From: CAILZL01 sp963791615
GTDB lineage: Bacteria; Pseudomonadota; Gammaproteobacteria; Steroidobacterales; Steroidobacteraceae
Direction: 5' to 3'
Assembly (NCBI GenBank): GCA_963791615.1
Contig: CAWBTE010000009.1
Coordinates: 127,484-191,483 of the forward strand
Length of the DNA: 64,000 bases
The position numbers were made by a program, and so were the translations under genes. Under the pieces are notes generated by a model. It saw only the letters and a list, made by a program, of their open reading frames with translations, was not told where the DNA came from and made no database searches. Positions 9,844 through 18,572 of the stretch are shown in pieces. The first letter of the stretch is position 1, and every line of letters begins with the position of its first letter.

Positions 9844-10418
9844 GCTTGCTGGTCGCGATGCGCATTCGCCGCGCGGCGGCTGTAGGTGACGACATAGTTC
9901 ACGCCACTGCTGACGGTGGTCGCCACCACACAGGCGGCTGCAATACTCAGCAGCCAGGCCGGTGGCCAGCGCAGGCCCGCTGCGAACAGCGCCGCAGACA
10001 GCACCACGGCGCAGACATACAGGATTTGCACCAGCGTATTCAACTTGCTGATCAACGTGGGCGCAGCGCCAGTCAGCGGTCCGTACAGCACACGATAGAT
10101 TATTGCGCCAACGGTAATCACTGCATCACGCACCACCACCAGCACTGCCAGCCACACCGGAATCAATTGCAGATGCGCCAGCGTGATGAATACGGTTACC
10201 AGCAACAGCTTGTCGGCCAGCGGATCGAGCGTCTTGCCCAGTTCGGTTTCCCAGTGAAATTTCTTGGCCAGAAAACCATCGGCGGCATCGGTTACTGCCG
10301 CAAACAGGAACACCGCCAGCGTCAGGGCAAATTCACCACGCATCAGCAGCCACGCGGTCGGCACTGCCAGCAGCATTCGCAATACACACAGACCATTGGG
10401 TAACCAGCGCAGGTTCAT
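9840..10418 (-). CDS. CDP-alcohol phosphatidyltransferase family membrane protein
   Basis: A 192-residue inner-membrane enzyme with the CDP-alcohol phosphatidyltransferase signature: DAADGFLAKK, a short gap, then GKTLDPLADK, giving the metal-binding aspartates. About five hydrophobic segments surround it. Related enzymes join CDP-diacylglycerol to glycerol-3-phosphate, serine or similar. It resembles PgsA but sits beside hda, where many gammaproteobacteria carry a second, less studied paralogue, so I do not assign pgsA. It follows the DUF2066 gene by 11 nt and overlaps hda by 4 nt. Confidence 0.88.
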   Translation of the reverse strand: MNLRWLPNGLCVLRMLLAVPTAWLLMRGEFALTLAVFLFAAVTDAADGFLAKKFHWETELGKTLDPLADKLLLVTVFITLAHLQLIPVWLAVLVVVRDAVITVGAIIYRVLYGPLTGAAPTLISKLNTLVQILYVCAVVLSAALFAAGLRWPPAWLLSIAAACVVATTVSSGVNYVVTYSRRAANAHRDQQA

Positions 10419-10429
10419 GGTTCAGGCAG

Positions 10430-11422
10430 CTACCGGTTGTAGCGATAACTCAAGGTGGCGCCGGCTTCCGCCACGGTTGATTCTTGTGCGCTCAGGCGTT
10501 GATCGACGGCCAGTACGCGTTGCAGGGTCTCCGCCGTACCCCGCAGATCGACCAGCAAACGCAGAGTGCCACCCTGCAAGGCCTCCACCGCGACGCCACG
10601 CACCAGCAGCAGGCCACCGAGGTAGTTGAGGGTATTGGCGTAGGCATCAATACTGTCCACACCGGATACGTCCATCACCAGACGGATGGCTTCCTTGCTG
10701 GATACGGCGTAGTAGCGACTGATCTGCTCGGCCGCGAGACCCGGGCCTGTTTCCGCGCCACCCCCTGCTTCCTGGCTTGCGCCACGGAACACCACCTGCC
10801 AGCGCAGGTTTGCAGCGCTTTGCTCGCTGCCCGTCATGCGCGCCAGCAACACGGCATCTGCCTCGTAACGCTGCCCGAGGGCGGCTATCTGAGTCAGCGC
10901 ACTGGCAGGGTATTGTTCGCTGGCTTCAGCATTGGCCCATACCAGTGGCAGGCCGCGATTCTTCGCCGCCAGCTCGGTGGCCGCACGCGCCTCGCGCAAA
11001 CCTTGCAACGCGGCCGGATACACCACCAGCGTATTGGGCCGTTCCCGATCCCACAGCGGCAGGCCGCCGCGATCCAGCAGGGCATTGATCGCCTCGCTGT
11101 CAAAACCCACTTCCAGCTGACCACCGGTCACATAACCGGAACGCTGCACCAGACGCGCTGGATTGCCCAGCGCAGCACCCAGTTTGCTGGCCGCATCAAG
11201 CCGGCCGCTGACCTTGGCAAGCACCACATTCAAGGCATCGGCCAAGGCAACGCTGCGCGCGGCTTCGCTACGGTCGGCCACCCGCACCGTAGCGGTGTAC
11301 AACCCATTGACGCTGACCGCCGCAGCCCACCCGGGAAACAGCACCAGCAGCACCCACAGCAGTGCGATTTGCCAGGGAGTTTTGCCAGTCTCAAACCGGG
11401 CCGATCCTTGCGTTTGCATCAT
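10430..11422 (-). CDS. DUF2066 domain protein, probably exported
   Basis: About 330 residues. The N-terminus has a hydrophobic stretch (IALLWVLLVLFPGWAAA) fitting a signal peptide, then the DUF2066 region starting at VNGLYTATVRVADRSE, a pattern recurrent in this family. Function is unknown. It lies directly upstream of the CDP-alcohol phosphatidyltransferase and hda genes and diverges from purM; the same grouping occurs in Pseudomonas. The start is uncertain: ATG 11422 is taken, with ATG 11449 possible; neither has a clear ribosome binding site. Confidence 0.82.
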   Translation of the reverse strand: MMQTQGSARFETGKTPWQIALLWVLLVLFPGWAAAVSVNGLYTATVRVADRSEAARSVALADALNVVLAKVSGRLDAASKLGAALGNPARLVQRSGYVTGGQLEVGFDSEAINALLDRGGLPLWDRERPNTLVVYPAALQGLREARAATELAAKNRGLPLVWANAEASEQYPASALTQIAALGQRYEADAVLLARMTGSEQSAANLRWQVVFRGASQEAGGGAETGPGLAAEQISRYYAVSSKEAIRLVMDVSGVDSIDAYANTLNYLGGLLLVRGVAVEALQGGTLRLLVDLRGTAETLQRVLAVDQRLSAQESTVAEAGATLSYRYNR

Positions 11423-11634
11423 TTTTCGTTGTTCGCCGTAGCGTGGCATCAGTTCATGGAACTCTGGAAACCCTGCAACACTTATATTTGCATTCTGTGT
11501 CAGGGACTTGCTGTGTAAAATACCACACCCGTTATCGGCTGCGCCCTGCCCGGCCAGCTGTCATTTTCCAACCCGCTTGCCACTGGCGACCGACTGGCCT
11601 GCCTGCCCAAGCATTGACCGAGATCGAGCCCTTC

Positions 11635-12669
11635 ATGTCCGACCAACACTCCCTGACCTACCGCGATGCCGGCGTTGATATTGACGCGGGCGAGGCGCTG
11701 GTGGAACGCATCAAGCCGCATGTGAAGCGCTCCATGCGCAAGGAAGTGATGGGCGGGCTGGGTGGTTTCGGCGCCCTGTTTGAAGTACCGCTGGATCGCT
11801 ACAAAAAACCCGTACTGGTGTCCGGCACCGACGGCGTGGGCACCAAGCTGCGGCTGGCCATTGAAACCGGTCGTCACGACACCATCGGCATCGATCTGGT
11901 GGGCATGTGCGTCAACGACGTGGTGGTGCAAGGTGCAGAACCGCTGTTCTTCCTCGACTACTACGCCACCGGCAAGTTGAGCGTCGATGTCGCCGAATCC
12001 GTCATCAAGGGTATTGTCGACGGCTGTGTGTTGGCCGGCTGCGCCCTGATTGGCGGCGAGACTGCCGAAATGCCCGGCATGTATGCCGCCGGCGATTACG
12101 ACCTCGCCGGTTTCTCGGTAGGTATCGTTGAGAAAGACGCGATTATTGATGGCACGAAAACGCAGCCCGGCGATGTGCTGATTGCACTGCCCTCCTCCGG
12201 CCCGCATTCCAATGGCTATTCACTGATCCGCAAATTGCTGGAACGCGCCAAAGCCACACCAGCGACGCGACTGGGTGATGGTCTGCTTTACGATGCGCTG
12301 CTCGCACCCACCCGCATCTATGTCAAAAGTGTACTGGCGCTGATGCAGCAGGTACCGGTGCATGGCGTGGCGCATATCACCGGCGGCGGCCTGCTGGAAA
12401 ACATTCCGCGCGTGGTGCCGGAAGGGCTGGAAGTGGTGATCCATCGCAACAGCTGGACACTGCCACCAGTATTCCAGTGGCTGCAAGCCCAGGGCAACAT
12501 CAACGAACATGAAATGCTGCGCACCTTCAACTGCGGTGTGGGCATGACGATTTGTGTGTCGCCACAGAATCTCGACCAGGCCCTGTCCGTGCTGAAGTCA
12601 CTCAATGAACCCGCGTTCGTGATTGGCGAAGTACGGCGCGGCACGGGCGGCGTGGTGGTACAGGATTGA
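11635..12669 (+). CDS. purM: Phosphoribosylformylglycinamidine cyclo-ligase (AIR synthase) PurM
   Basis: Makes 5-aminoimidazole ribonucleotide from FGAM with ATP, the fifth step of purine synthesis, in the cytoplasm. 344 residues, usual length. The AIRS N-terminal domain carries SGTDGVGTKL; GGETAEMPGMY and the HITGGGLLENIPRV region are characteristic. ATG 11635 is used because MSDQHSLTYRDAGVDI matches the normal PurM N-terminus; upstream in-frame codons run across the divergent promoter region. Its stop overlaps the purN start (TGATG at 12667). Confidence 0.96.
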   Translation: MSDQHSLTYRDAGVDIDAGEALVERIKPHVKRSMRKEVMGGLGGFGALFEVPLDRYKKPVLVSGTDGVGTKLRLAIETGRHDTIGIDLVGMCVNDVVVQGAEPLFFLDYYATGKLSVDVAESVIKGIVDGCVLAGCALIGGETAEMPGMYAAGDYDLAGFSVGIVEKDAIIDGTKTQPGDVLIALPSSGPHSNGYSLIRKLLERAKATPATRLGDGLLYDALLAPTRIYVKSVLALMQQVPVHGVAHITGGGLLENIPRVVPEGLEVVIHRNSWTLPPVFQWLQAQGNINEHEMLRTFNCGVGMTICVSPQNLDQALSVLKSLNEPAFVIGEVRRGTGGVVVQD

Positions 12670-13346
12670 TGACCGCAGCGATCAGCAAGATGCCCGCCCG
12701 CCTTCCAGTCGTGATTTTGATCTCGGGCACCGGCAGCAACATGCGCCGCATTGCCGAGCTGGCGCAGGCAGGTGAATTGCCCATCGACATCAAGGCAGTC
12801 ATCAGTGATCGCGCTGACGCCAAAGGTTTGCAGACTGCGGCGGGCATGGGTATCGCCACCGCGTCACTCAGCCCAAAGCAGTTCAGCAGCCGCGACCTGT
12901 TCGATACCGCGCTGGCAGAACTGGTGGAAAGCTTCAAGCCACAACTGGTGATCCTGGCCGGCTTCATGCGCATCCTCGGCAACAACTTCATTCCACGTTT
13001 TGCTGATCGCATCCTGAATATTCATCCCTCACTGCTACCAAAATATCGCGGCCTGCATACGCATCAACGTGCCCTTGAGGCCGGCGATGCCGAGCACGGC
13101 GCCAGTGTGCACTTCGTTACCGCAGAACTGGATGGTGGCCCGCTGGTGATGCAGGCGCGTGTGCCAGTATTGACCGGTGATACTGCGGAGTCGCTGGCGC
13201 TGCGCGTCTTGCAGCGCGAACATCAACTGTACGCGGAAGTGATTAGACTGTTTGCCATGGGTCGATTGCAGTCCCGCTCCGGCAAGGCATGGCTCGACGA
13301 TCAGGAACTCATTACGCCGTTACAGGTCATGGTCACAGGTAACTGA
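12669..13346 (+). CDS. purN: Phosphoribosylglycinamide formyltransferase PurN
   Basis: Transfers a formyl group from 10-formyl-tetrahydrofolate to GAR in purine synthesis. 225 residues. Family motifs: LISGTGSNM near the N-terminus, NIHPSLLPKYRGLHTH (catalytic Asn and His region) and the HFVTAELDGGP segment with the catalytic Asp. ATG 12669 overlaps the purM stop by one base, so it is coupled to purM. The DUF3108 gene begins 17 nt after its stop. Confidence 0.96.
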   Translation: MTAAISKMPARLPVVILISGTGSNMRRIAELAQAGELPIDIKAVISDRADAKGLQTAAGMGIATASLSPKQFSSRDLFDTALAELVESFKPQLVILAGFMRILGNNFIPRFADRILNIHPSLLPKYRGLHTHQRALEAGDAEHGASVHFVTAELDGGPLVMQARVPVLTGDTAESLALRVLQREHQLYAEVIRLFAMGRLQSRSGKAWLDDQELITPLQVMVTGN

Positions 13347-13362
13347 ATTCACTGAGGCTGTT

Positions 13363-14085
13363 GTGCGCATCAAATACTCTGTCCTTGCACTGATGGTGAT
13401 GTTGCTGAGTCAAGTGACATTGGCTCAGAACGCGCCAACCCTCAAGCCCTACACCGCGCGTTATCACGTCACGTATCGCGGCATGAGCGGCGGCGAAATC
13501 GAATTTTCGCTCAAATCTCAGGGCGCTGATCGTTACGTCTTCAGTTCGCACCTGCTACCGAATTTTTTTGGCAGCATGTTCGCCAGCGATCAGGCTGAAG
13601 ACTCCAGCCAGCTCACCTTCGACAGCAACGGCCTGCGCCCACAACAATTCCATTCTGAAGATGGCAGAACGAAAACCAACCGGGACGTTCGCTACGACTT
13701 CGACTGGAGCAGTCGTCGCGTCAAAGGTCGTTTCAGGGATCAGGATTTCACGCTGGATCTGGTCGATGGCGTACAGGATCGCCTGAGCATACAACTCGCC
13801 GCTTCACTGGCGCTGCAAGCTGGCCGCGAACCCGGCAAGCTCACCATGATTGAACGCAATGAGTTACAGGAGTTCACCATCGTCAAACAGGGCACAGAAA
13901 AGGTTCGTACTGCCGCCGGCGAATTCGACACCGTCGTGCTTAAGAGCGAACGCACCGGCAGCACACGCAGTACCCGTTACTGGTATGCGGCCAAACTGGG
14001 CTACATCCCGGTGCGTGCAGAACGCACCAGCAAAGGCAAGGTGGACATCGTGATGGAGCTGAAATCTGTGCAATTGGGCGAATAG
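13363..14085 (+). CDS. DUF3108 domain protein, predicted secreted
   Basis: 240 residues from GTG 13363, chosen because TGAGG lies 6 nt before it and a clean signal peptide follows (KYSVLALMVMLLSQVTLA). An ATG further upstream at 13252 would sit inside purN. The mature part matches the DUF3108 pattern: YTARYHVTYRGMSGGEIEF, repeated beta-strand segments, and a C-terminal SERTGSTRSTRYWYAAKLGY. Function is unknown; the gene is commonly found just downstream of purMN in gammaproteobacteria. Confidence 0.87.
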   Translation: MRIKYSVLALMVMLLSQVTLAQNAPTLKPYTARYHVTYRGMSGGEIEFSLKSQGADRYVFSSHLLPNFFGSMFASDQAEDSSQLTFDSNGLRPQQFHSEDGRTKTNRDVRYDFDWSSRRVKGRFRDQDFTLDLVDGVQDRLSIQLAASLALQAGREPGKLTMIERNELQEFTIVKQGTEKVRTAAGEFDTVVLKSERTGSTRSTRYWYAAKLGYIPVRAERTSKGKVDIVMELKSVQLGE

Positions 14086-14111
14086 CAGATGCACGGGAAT
14101 ACACCAAAGAC

Positions 14112-14204
14112 CTGTCATTTCGAGCATAGCGAGAAATCTTTCCTGATTTGAGCACTTGAATCACCAAGCAGCTGCAAGATTTCTCCCTTCAGTCGAAATG
14201 ACAG
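14112..14204. repeat. Inverted repeat of the TGTCATTTCGA family
   Basis: Left arm 14112-14140 begins CTGTCATTTCGAGC and runs to GAGAAATCTT; right arm 14176-14204 is its near-perfect inverse (AAGATTTCTCCCTTC to CGAAATGACAG). It occupies the gap between the convergent DUF3108 and deacetylase-like genes. Sequences of this kind are scattered in many proteobacterial genomes; it could also fold as a bidirectional terminator. Confidence 0.8.
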
Positions 14205-14220
14205 CTGAGTTATCAGATCC

Positions 14221-15177
14221 TTACTCAGCCAACGCCTGTACCACGCGCGTCCACGCTCGCGCCAGATTGCGCCGGTTGTAACCGCCGCCACCCATGGCCA
14301 GCACCCTGCCATGACCCAGTTGATCAGCAATCACACATAGTCGTCGTGCAGCATGCGCATGTGACTCTTCAGTCAACCGCAAGTGTGTAATCGGATCATC
14401 TGCCAGACTGTCGGCGCCACACTGCATCAGAATGAAATCAGGCTTGCCCGCCAGCAGGTAGTCTTCCACCTGTTGCCAGGCAGTCATGAATTCCGCATCA
14501 CCTGCTTCAGGGGGCAAGGGGATATTCAGTTTGGTACCCAGTGCGGCGCCCTCACCCGTTTCCGAAGCCGCGCCGGTACCCGGATACAGATGGTTGCCAT
14601 CTTCATGGATATCCGCAAACAGCAAATCCGGATCGTCAACAAAGCCATAGAACACGCCGTCGCCATGGTGAGCATCAATGTCCACATAAGCCACACGTTT
14701 GACGCCAAAGCGCTGCCGCAACACCTCAATGGCGACGCCACAGTCATTAAAAGCACAAAAACCCGCCGCGCCGGCACGCGTCGCATGGTGCAACCCTGCA
14801 ATGGGAATGAAGGCCCGCTGCGCACGCGCGCTCATCAAGGCCTCAACCCCCAGCAGGGTACTGCCCACCACATGACTGGCTGCTTCATAAATGCCTTTGA
14901 AGGCCGGCGTATCGCCATTGTCCAGAAAGCCCATGCCCGACTGCGAACGCTCGATGACCAGATCAATGTATTCCGGAGTGTGAAAAAGACACAGCTCTTC
15001 CCGCGTAGCGGCACGAGGTGTGGCGTGCAACAAACACTCTTCCACGTCGGCGCTCTTGAGTTCAGTCATGAAGACTTCATGGCGATCCGTACCGAACGGA
15101 TGGCCGCCGGGAAAGCCATAACGTGCGATGGCATCACCGGCGATCAGCATTACTTTTGGTTGTAGTTGTCGTGTCAT
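14221..15177 (-). CDS. Histone-deacetylase-like / AcuC-type amidohydrolase
   Basis: 318-residue zinc hydrolase of the arginase/deacetylase superfamily. The zinc and catalytic motifs are visible: GLHHATR near residue 128, DIDAHHGDG near residue 170 (metal Asp and His), ADIHEDG and a C-terminal MGGGGYN loop. Family members remove acyl groups from lysines or polyamines, or act like AcuC on acetyl-CoA synthetase; the substrate cannot be told here. Start ATG 15177. It is convergent with DUF3108 across the inverted repeat. Confidence 0.88.
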   Translation of the reverse strand: MTRQLQPKVMLIAGDAIARYGFPGGHPFGTDRHEVFMTELKSADVEECLLHATPRAATREELCLFHTPEYIDLVIERSQSGMGFLDNGDTPAFKGIYEAASHVVGSTLLGVEALMSARAQRAFIPIAGLHHATRAGAAGFCAFNDCGVAIEVLRQRFGVKRVAYVDIDAHHGDGVFYGFVDDPDLLFADIHEDGNHLYPGTGAASETGEGAALGTKLNIPLPPEAGDAEFMTAWQQVEDYLLAGKPDFILMQCGADSLADDPITHLRLTEESHAHAARRLCVIADQLGHGRVLAMGGGGYNRRNLARAWTRVVQALAE

Positions 15178-15359
15178 CGCCAGCCAGCTTACCCCATGAG
15201 CTGCGATGAATACGAGCCTGCAAGAGCTTGCGATAAATCTGGTGGCGCAATCACTGGATCAATCGTGCAGGTACAGCATTGCCGTCGCGAGTCACTGACC
15301 GCGTGGCTCTCTTTGAAGCTCCGCTGGTATCGGCTGATCCTGATGCCGATCTATGGATA

Positions 15360-15599
15360 TTAGTCGCCCTTGCCTGGGGCTGTTTTCGGTGCACGACGTA
15401 GATACTTCAACATGTCCTTAGGCTTCGCTTTACCGGCCCGCTGTTGCAAAAACTCATGCGCAGTGCGTAGCGTGCCCACTTTCTCCGCGACTGCAGCCGC
15501 TATGAATTGATTCAAAGAAACCCCATCCAGCTTGGCCAGCTCGGCCGCCGCAAGTTTGACCGAACTAGGCAATTTCAGGGGATAGGCGCTATTACTCAT
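15360..15599 (-). CDS. HicB-family antitoxin-like protein
   Basis: 79 residues. YPLKLPSSVKLAAAELAKLD followed by GVSLNQFIAAAVAEKV is the ribbon-helix-helix pattern of HicB/CopG-type antitoxins (KLPxxL, then a short helix with SLNQFI). The C-terminal half is basic. It overlaps the end of the PIN-domain remnant by 4 nt (ATGA), as a translationally coupled toxin-antitoxin pair would. Because its partner is truncated, it is probably a survivor of a decayed module. The 182 nt upstream of 15360 to the next gene hold nothing I recognise. Confidence 0.75.
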   Translation of the reverse strand: MSNSAYPLKLPSSVKLAAAELAKLDGVSLNQFIAAAVAEKVGTLRTAHEFLQQRAGKAKPKDMLKYLRRAPKTAPGKGD

Positions 15600-15740
15600 T
15601 TCGTGACTCGCTTTAAAAACTCTGCCGGGGTCAGCACGTCAATATCGAAAACCGGTTTTGCCGGTCGAAAGTCGCGGGTGTTGTGCGTCACGATGGCATC
15701 GGCGTGACCATTCACCGCCGCCTCCAATATCATTTCAAAA
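15596..15740 (-). pseudogene. PIN-domain toxin remnant (C-terminal part only)
   Basis: About 48 residues, EMILEAAVNGHADAIVTHN then TRDFRPAKP, match the C-terminal third of VapC-like PIN toxins, including the acidic and THNxxDF motifs. The N-terminal domain with the first catalytic Asp is missing. The in-frame sequence upstream (to 15781) does not look like PIN protein, so the 5' end has been lost. A whole PIN protein would be about 130-140 residues. Confidence 0.75.
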
Positions 15741-15960
15741 GCTATATGACATCTCATAAGATGTCTATCCAAATCCTTCACGCTTGGGCAAGAGTCAAAC
15801 CCTGACCGAGTTGCCCTCTCAGGCGGATATCAGCGGCGTAACCCACAATAGCTTCTTTGGCCAGGCACGCAACGGAGCACTCAATGTAGCGATCGCAGAA
15901 CCTGGGCTCAGGCTGTCTTTTCCGCTGGTCAGCACATCCGGGTACCGAACTCACGAAGAG
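15741..15960. other. Unassigned stretch between toxin remnant and phzF-like gene
   Basis: This 220 bp separates the broken PIN gene from the PhzF-like gene. A 78-codon plus-strand frame (15784-16020) overlaps the PhzF 3' end and matches nothing I know. The stretch lies where the toxin's 5' end should be, so it may be the filler side of a deletion or insertion. Confidence 0.4.
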
Positions 15961-16860
15961 TTAAGTCAGATCGATTTCAATATCTCGCACGAAGCAAGCG
16001 CTACCAGCGATTCGTACTGAGTAGTTGTCGCCTTGTTTGGCCGCCCACACTTGTACAGTGCCTTCACGTTTGACTTCGTAGCCTTGCTCGATGACTAGCG
16101 GTTGTTTGACATCGCCATGGTTGGCAATGAATTGTCGGTAGTAGGCGCCCAGTACGCCAGACGCAGTCCCCGTCACGGCATCCTCCAAGGTTCCCGAGGT
16201 GGGCGAAGAGAAGTGACGGGCATGCATGCTCGCTTGTTCATTGACAGTTTCAAGGCAAAATGGATGAATCGATGCATCTGGAATGTCGGCAAGAACAGCA
16301 GCAAATTCGTCCGACAGTGGCCGCATGCGCTGCATAGCCTCGAGGCTTCTCACCGGAACCACTAACGTCCATCGTCCTGTGCTTCCGTAGACTATAGGCA
16401 GCGTTGGATGAAAATCTGTCATAGTGATTCCGATGGCATGGGCCAGAGCATCGTGTGGACCATTGAAACCAGCGAATTGCGCCACGCCCTGAGTCATGAT
16501 GACCAGCGCCACACCATCGTTCAATATCTGGATGCCAATCGGCAGAATGCCAGATTTGGTTTCCAGCGTGTAGTTGCCGTCGGGTTTGTCACCAGGCAGC
16601 AAACCCTGACGATGTAGCGCCGCGAAAGCTGCGATCGTTGCGTGTCCGCACAAAACCACTTCACGGCGCGGTGAAAAATATCGAATTCGAAAGTCCGCAT
16701 TTTGTGAGCGCGTTACGAATGCAGTGTCGTTAAAACCAATTGCATTGGCGATCGCTTGCATATCGCTGTCGGCCAATCCTTCTGCCGTAAGCACAATTCC
16801 AGCCGGGTTACCTTTTCCCGGTTGGCGTGCAAACGCATCCCAGTGATGAACACACACCAT
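15961..16860 (-). CDS. PhzF family isomerase/epimerase-like protein
   Basis: 299 residues of the phenazine biosynthesis PhzF family, a diaminopimelate-epimerase fold. Motifs: GKGNPAGIV near the N-terminus, RYFSPRREVVLCGHAT in the first half, and DAVTGTASGVLGAYY in the second half, corresponding to the conserved DPVTGSA segment. ATG 16860 is selected because GGAGG lies 5 nt upstream; an in-frame ATG at 16872 and longer frames to 17079 lack such a site and overlap the amidotransferase gene. No phenazine genes are near, so the substrate is unknown. Confidence 0.88.
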   Translation of the reverse strand: MVCVHHWDAFARQPGKGNPAGIVLTAEGLADSDMQAIANAIGFNDTAFVTRSQNADFRIRYFSPRREVVLCGHATIAAFAALHRQGLLPGDKPDGNYTLETKSGILPIGIQILNDGVALVIMTQGVAQFAGFNGPHDALAHAIGITMTDFHPTLPIVYGSTGRWTLVVPVRSLEAMQRMRPLSDEFAAVLADIPDASIHPFCLETVNEQASMHARHFSSPTSGTLEDAVTGTASGVLGAYYRQFIANHGDVKQPLVIEQGYEVKREGTVQVWAAKQGDNYSVRIAGSACFVRDIEIDLT

Positions 16861-16912
16861 GCTTGCCTCCATATCCAATTTCTCTGCTTTCCGACCACCG
16901 CTGCAGCCACGA

Positions 16913-17659
16913 TCAATACGACCCCAACACCTTCTGCTTCCGTGACGCGCCCAGCAAGCTGATGAAGGAGCCAAACACCGCGCGGGCGCGGGTGCGCGAA
17001 GCTTCAACAAATTTTTCTGTTTCTGCGCGCACACGCTGTGCATGTACCGCACCACCCAATGATTCCAGTTCGTGGTCATGTTCGGACAGGTTCAACCAGC
17101 GTTCGATCAGAGCGGCATCCACTTCCAGATGGAACTGCAGACCATAGGCAAAGCCGCCATAACAAAACGCCTGATTGGTGCAACTGCTGGTGCTGGCCAG
17201 ATGTACGCTGCCGGTGGGTTCCGTGAAGGTATACGCATGCCATTGGAACACTCTGGCATCGGTATCGAAGTGGGTAAACAATGGATCGCCGATGGCATTG
17301 GCGGACACCTCCAGTGGATACCAGCCGATTTCGCGCACGGCATTGGGATGTACATCGGCGCCCAGCGCAGCCGCCAGCAATTGTGCACCCAGACAGATGC
17401 CCAGCACCGGAATCCTGCGTTCCAGCGCTATGCGAATGACTTCGATCTCATGTTGCAGGTGCTGGTATTGCTGCGCCTGATCGACATTCATGGGCCCGCC
17501 CAGCACGACCAGCCCGGCATAGCGCGTGACATCCACCTGCGTATCGGGCTGGCGGGCAAAATTGACATAGCGGATACGCAGCCCCGATGACCGCAGCAGC
17601 GGATCGAGTTCGCCGAGCGGTTCACTGGCCACATGTTGCAACACCAGAATCCTGGTCAT
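16913..17659 (-). CDS. Class I glutamine amidotransferase-like protein
   Basis: 248 residues. The class I triad is visible: GICLGAQLLA with the nucleophile Cys near residue 85, and FHLEVD with the His and Glu near residue 175. VLGGPMNVDQ precedes it as in GuaA-like domains. A C-terminal extension of about 65 residues follows. Start ATG 17659. There is no synthetase domain, so it resembles stand-alone GATase1 proteins of the GMP-synthase-like group. Upstream of the PhzF gene by 52 nt on the same strand; the intended acceptor is unknown. Confidence 0.87.
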   Translation of the reverse strand: MTRILVLQHVASEPLGELDPLLRSSGLRIRYVNFARQPDTQVDVTRYAGLVVLGGPMNVDQAQQYQHLQHEIEVIRIALERRIPVLGICLGAQLLAAALGADVHPNAVREIGWYPLEVSANAIGDPLFTHFDTDARVFQWHAYTFTEPTGSVHLASTSSCTNQAFCYGGFAYGLQFHLEVDAALIERWLNLSEHDHELESLGGAVHAQRVRAETEKFVEASRTRARAVFGSFISLLGASRKQKVLGSY

Positions 17660-17785
17660 GCCGCCGTTCGCGTAGCAACCGGGACAGGCAACCTGCATTA
17701 ACAGCTTGAGTCATCGACAAAATATAGCGTTTTTCGCCGTGGTACAGACAGGTGATGCACGACATGTATGCCGGGCCGGCGCCTG

Positions 17786-18571
17786 CTATACAACGAACGC
17801 TGTTTTCAACAGCCACGCGCCCCACGCCATCAATGCGACGCCGGCCACACGGCCGATGAGCTGGCCCTGCGGCGTGGCTTTTTCCAGCAGCACCAGTGCC
17901 GCCAGTGCCGCGACCCACGCGAGATTCATCACACCAACGACAAACAGGATCAGCATCAACAGCCAGCAACAGCCGGTGCAGTAGATGCCGTGATGGAAGC
18001 CTGCGCGCAGCGCGCCCGTCATGCCTTCGCGCCAATAACGCGACAGCGCATCGAGCGGCGAGCGACAGTGGCTGAGACAGGCGTTCTTGAGCGGTGAGAA
18101 CTGGAAGATGCCAGCGACGATCAGCACGAGCGCGCCAGCTATGCCGGGGCGCAGGCGCATGTCCATCGCCATGATCGCCGAGCGATGCAGCGCGAACTGC
18201 ACTGTCGCCGCAATGAAGCTGAATGCAGTCCAAGCGAGCAGATAGCCGGCAATGAACACGTAGGCGGTCAGCAGCGCACGGCCATCACCGCGCCGTCGCA
18301 GCGTAGCCAGCACCAGCAGGATCACCGGCGTGGTGGCGGGCAGCATCATCGCCACCATCATGACGGCCCACATGACGATCAGGCCCCACCATTCCACCGG
18401 TCCCCAGGGCATCATCATATCGGCGGGCATTGCCTGCATGCGTGCCGCATCCCGCAACAGCCAAGTAACGGCCAACAGCGCCAGCACAGCCAGCGCCACC
18501 AGCAACAGCAGCCGGTCGCGACGCACCAGGCGCTCAAGTAAGCCGAGTGCGTCGGGCACCGGCGCGTTCAT
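17786..18571 (-). CDS. DUF2182 multi-pass membrane protein
   Basis: 261 residues with about six to seven hydrophobic segments. Family traits: MWAVMMVAMMLPATTPV near residue 70, LKNACLSHCRSPL and GIYCTGCCWLLM in the second half, giving conserved cysteines and methionines that suggest metal handling. Function is not established. The DUF1326 gene ends 1 nt before its start, so the two are one operon; DUF2182 and DUF1326 often occur together. Also described in databases as a predicted metal-binding integral membrane protein. Confidence 0.88.
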   Translation of the reverse strand: MNAPVPDALGLLERLVRRDRLLLLVALAVLALLAVTWLLRDAARMQAMPADMMMPWGPVEWWGLIVMWAVMMVAMMLPATTPVILLVLATLRRRGDGRALLTAYVFIAGYLLAWTAFSFIAATVQFALHRSAIMAMDMRLRPGIAGALVLIVAGIFQFSPLKNACLSHCRSPLDALSRYWREGMTGALRAGFHHGIYCTGCCWLLMLILFVVGVMNLAWVAALAALVLLEKATPQGQLIGRVAGVALMAWGAWLLKTAFVV

Positions 18572-18572
18572 C

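Noticed and set aside
10484..11518. A 344-codon plus-strand frame
   Set aside because: Antisense to DUF2066, His/Gln-rich composition typical of a shadow frame.
15784..16020. A 78-codon plus-strand frame
   Set aside because: Overlaps the phzF-like gene end, no clear ribosome site, no resemblance to known proteins.
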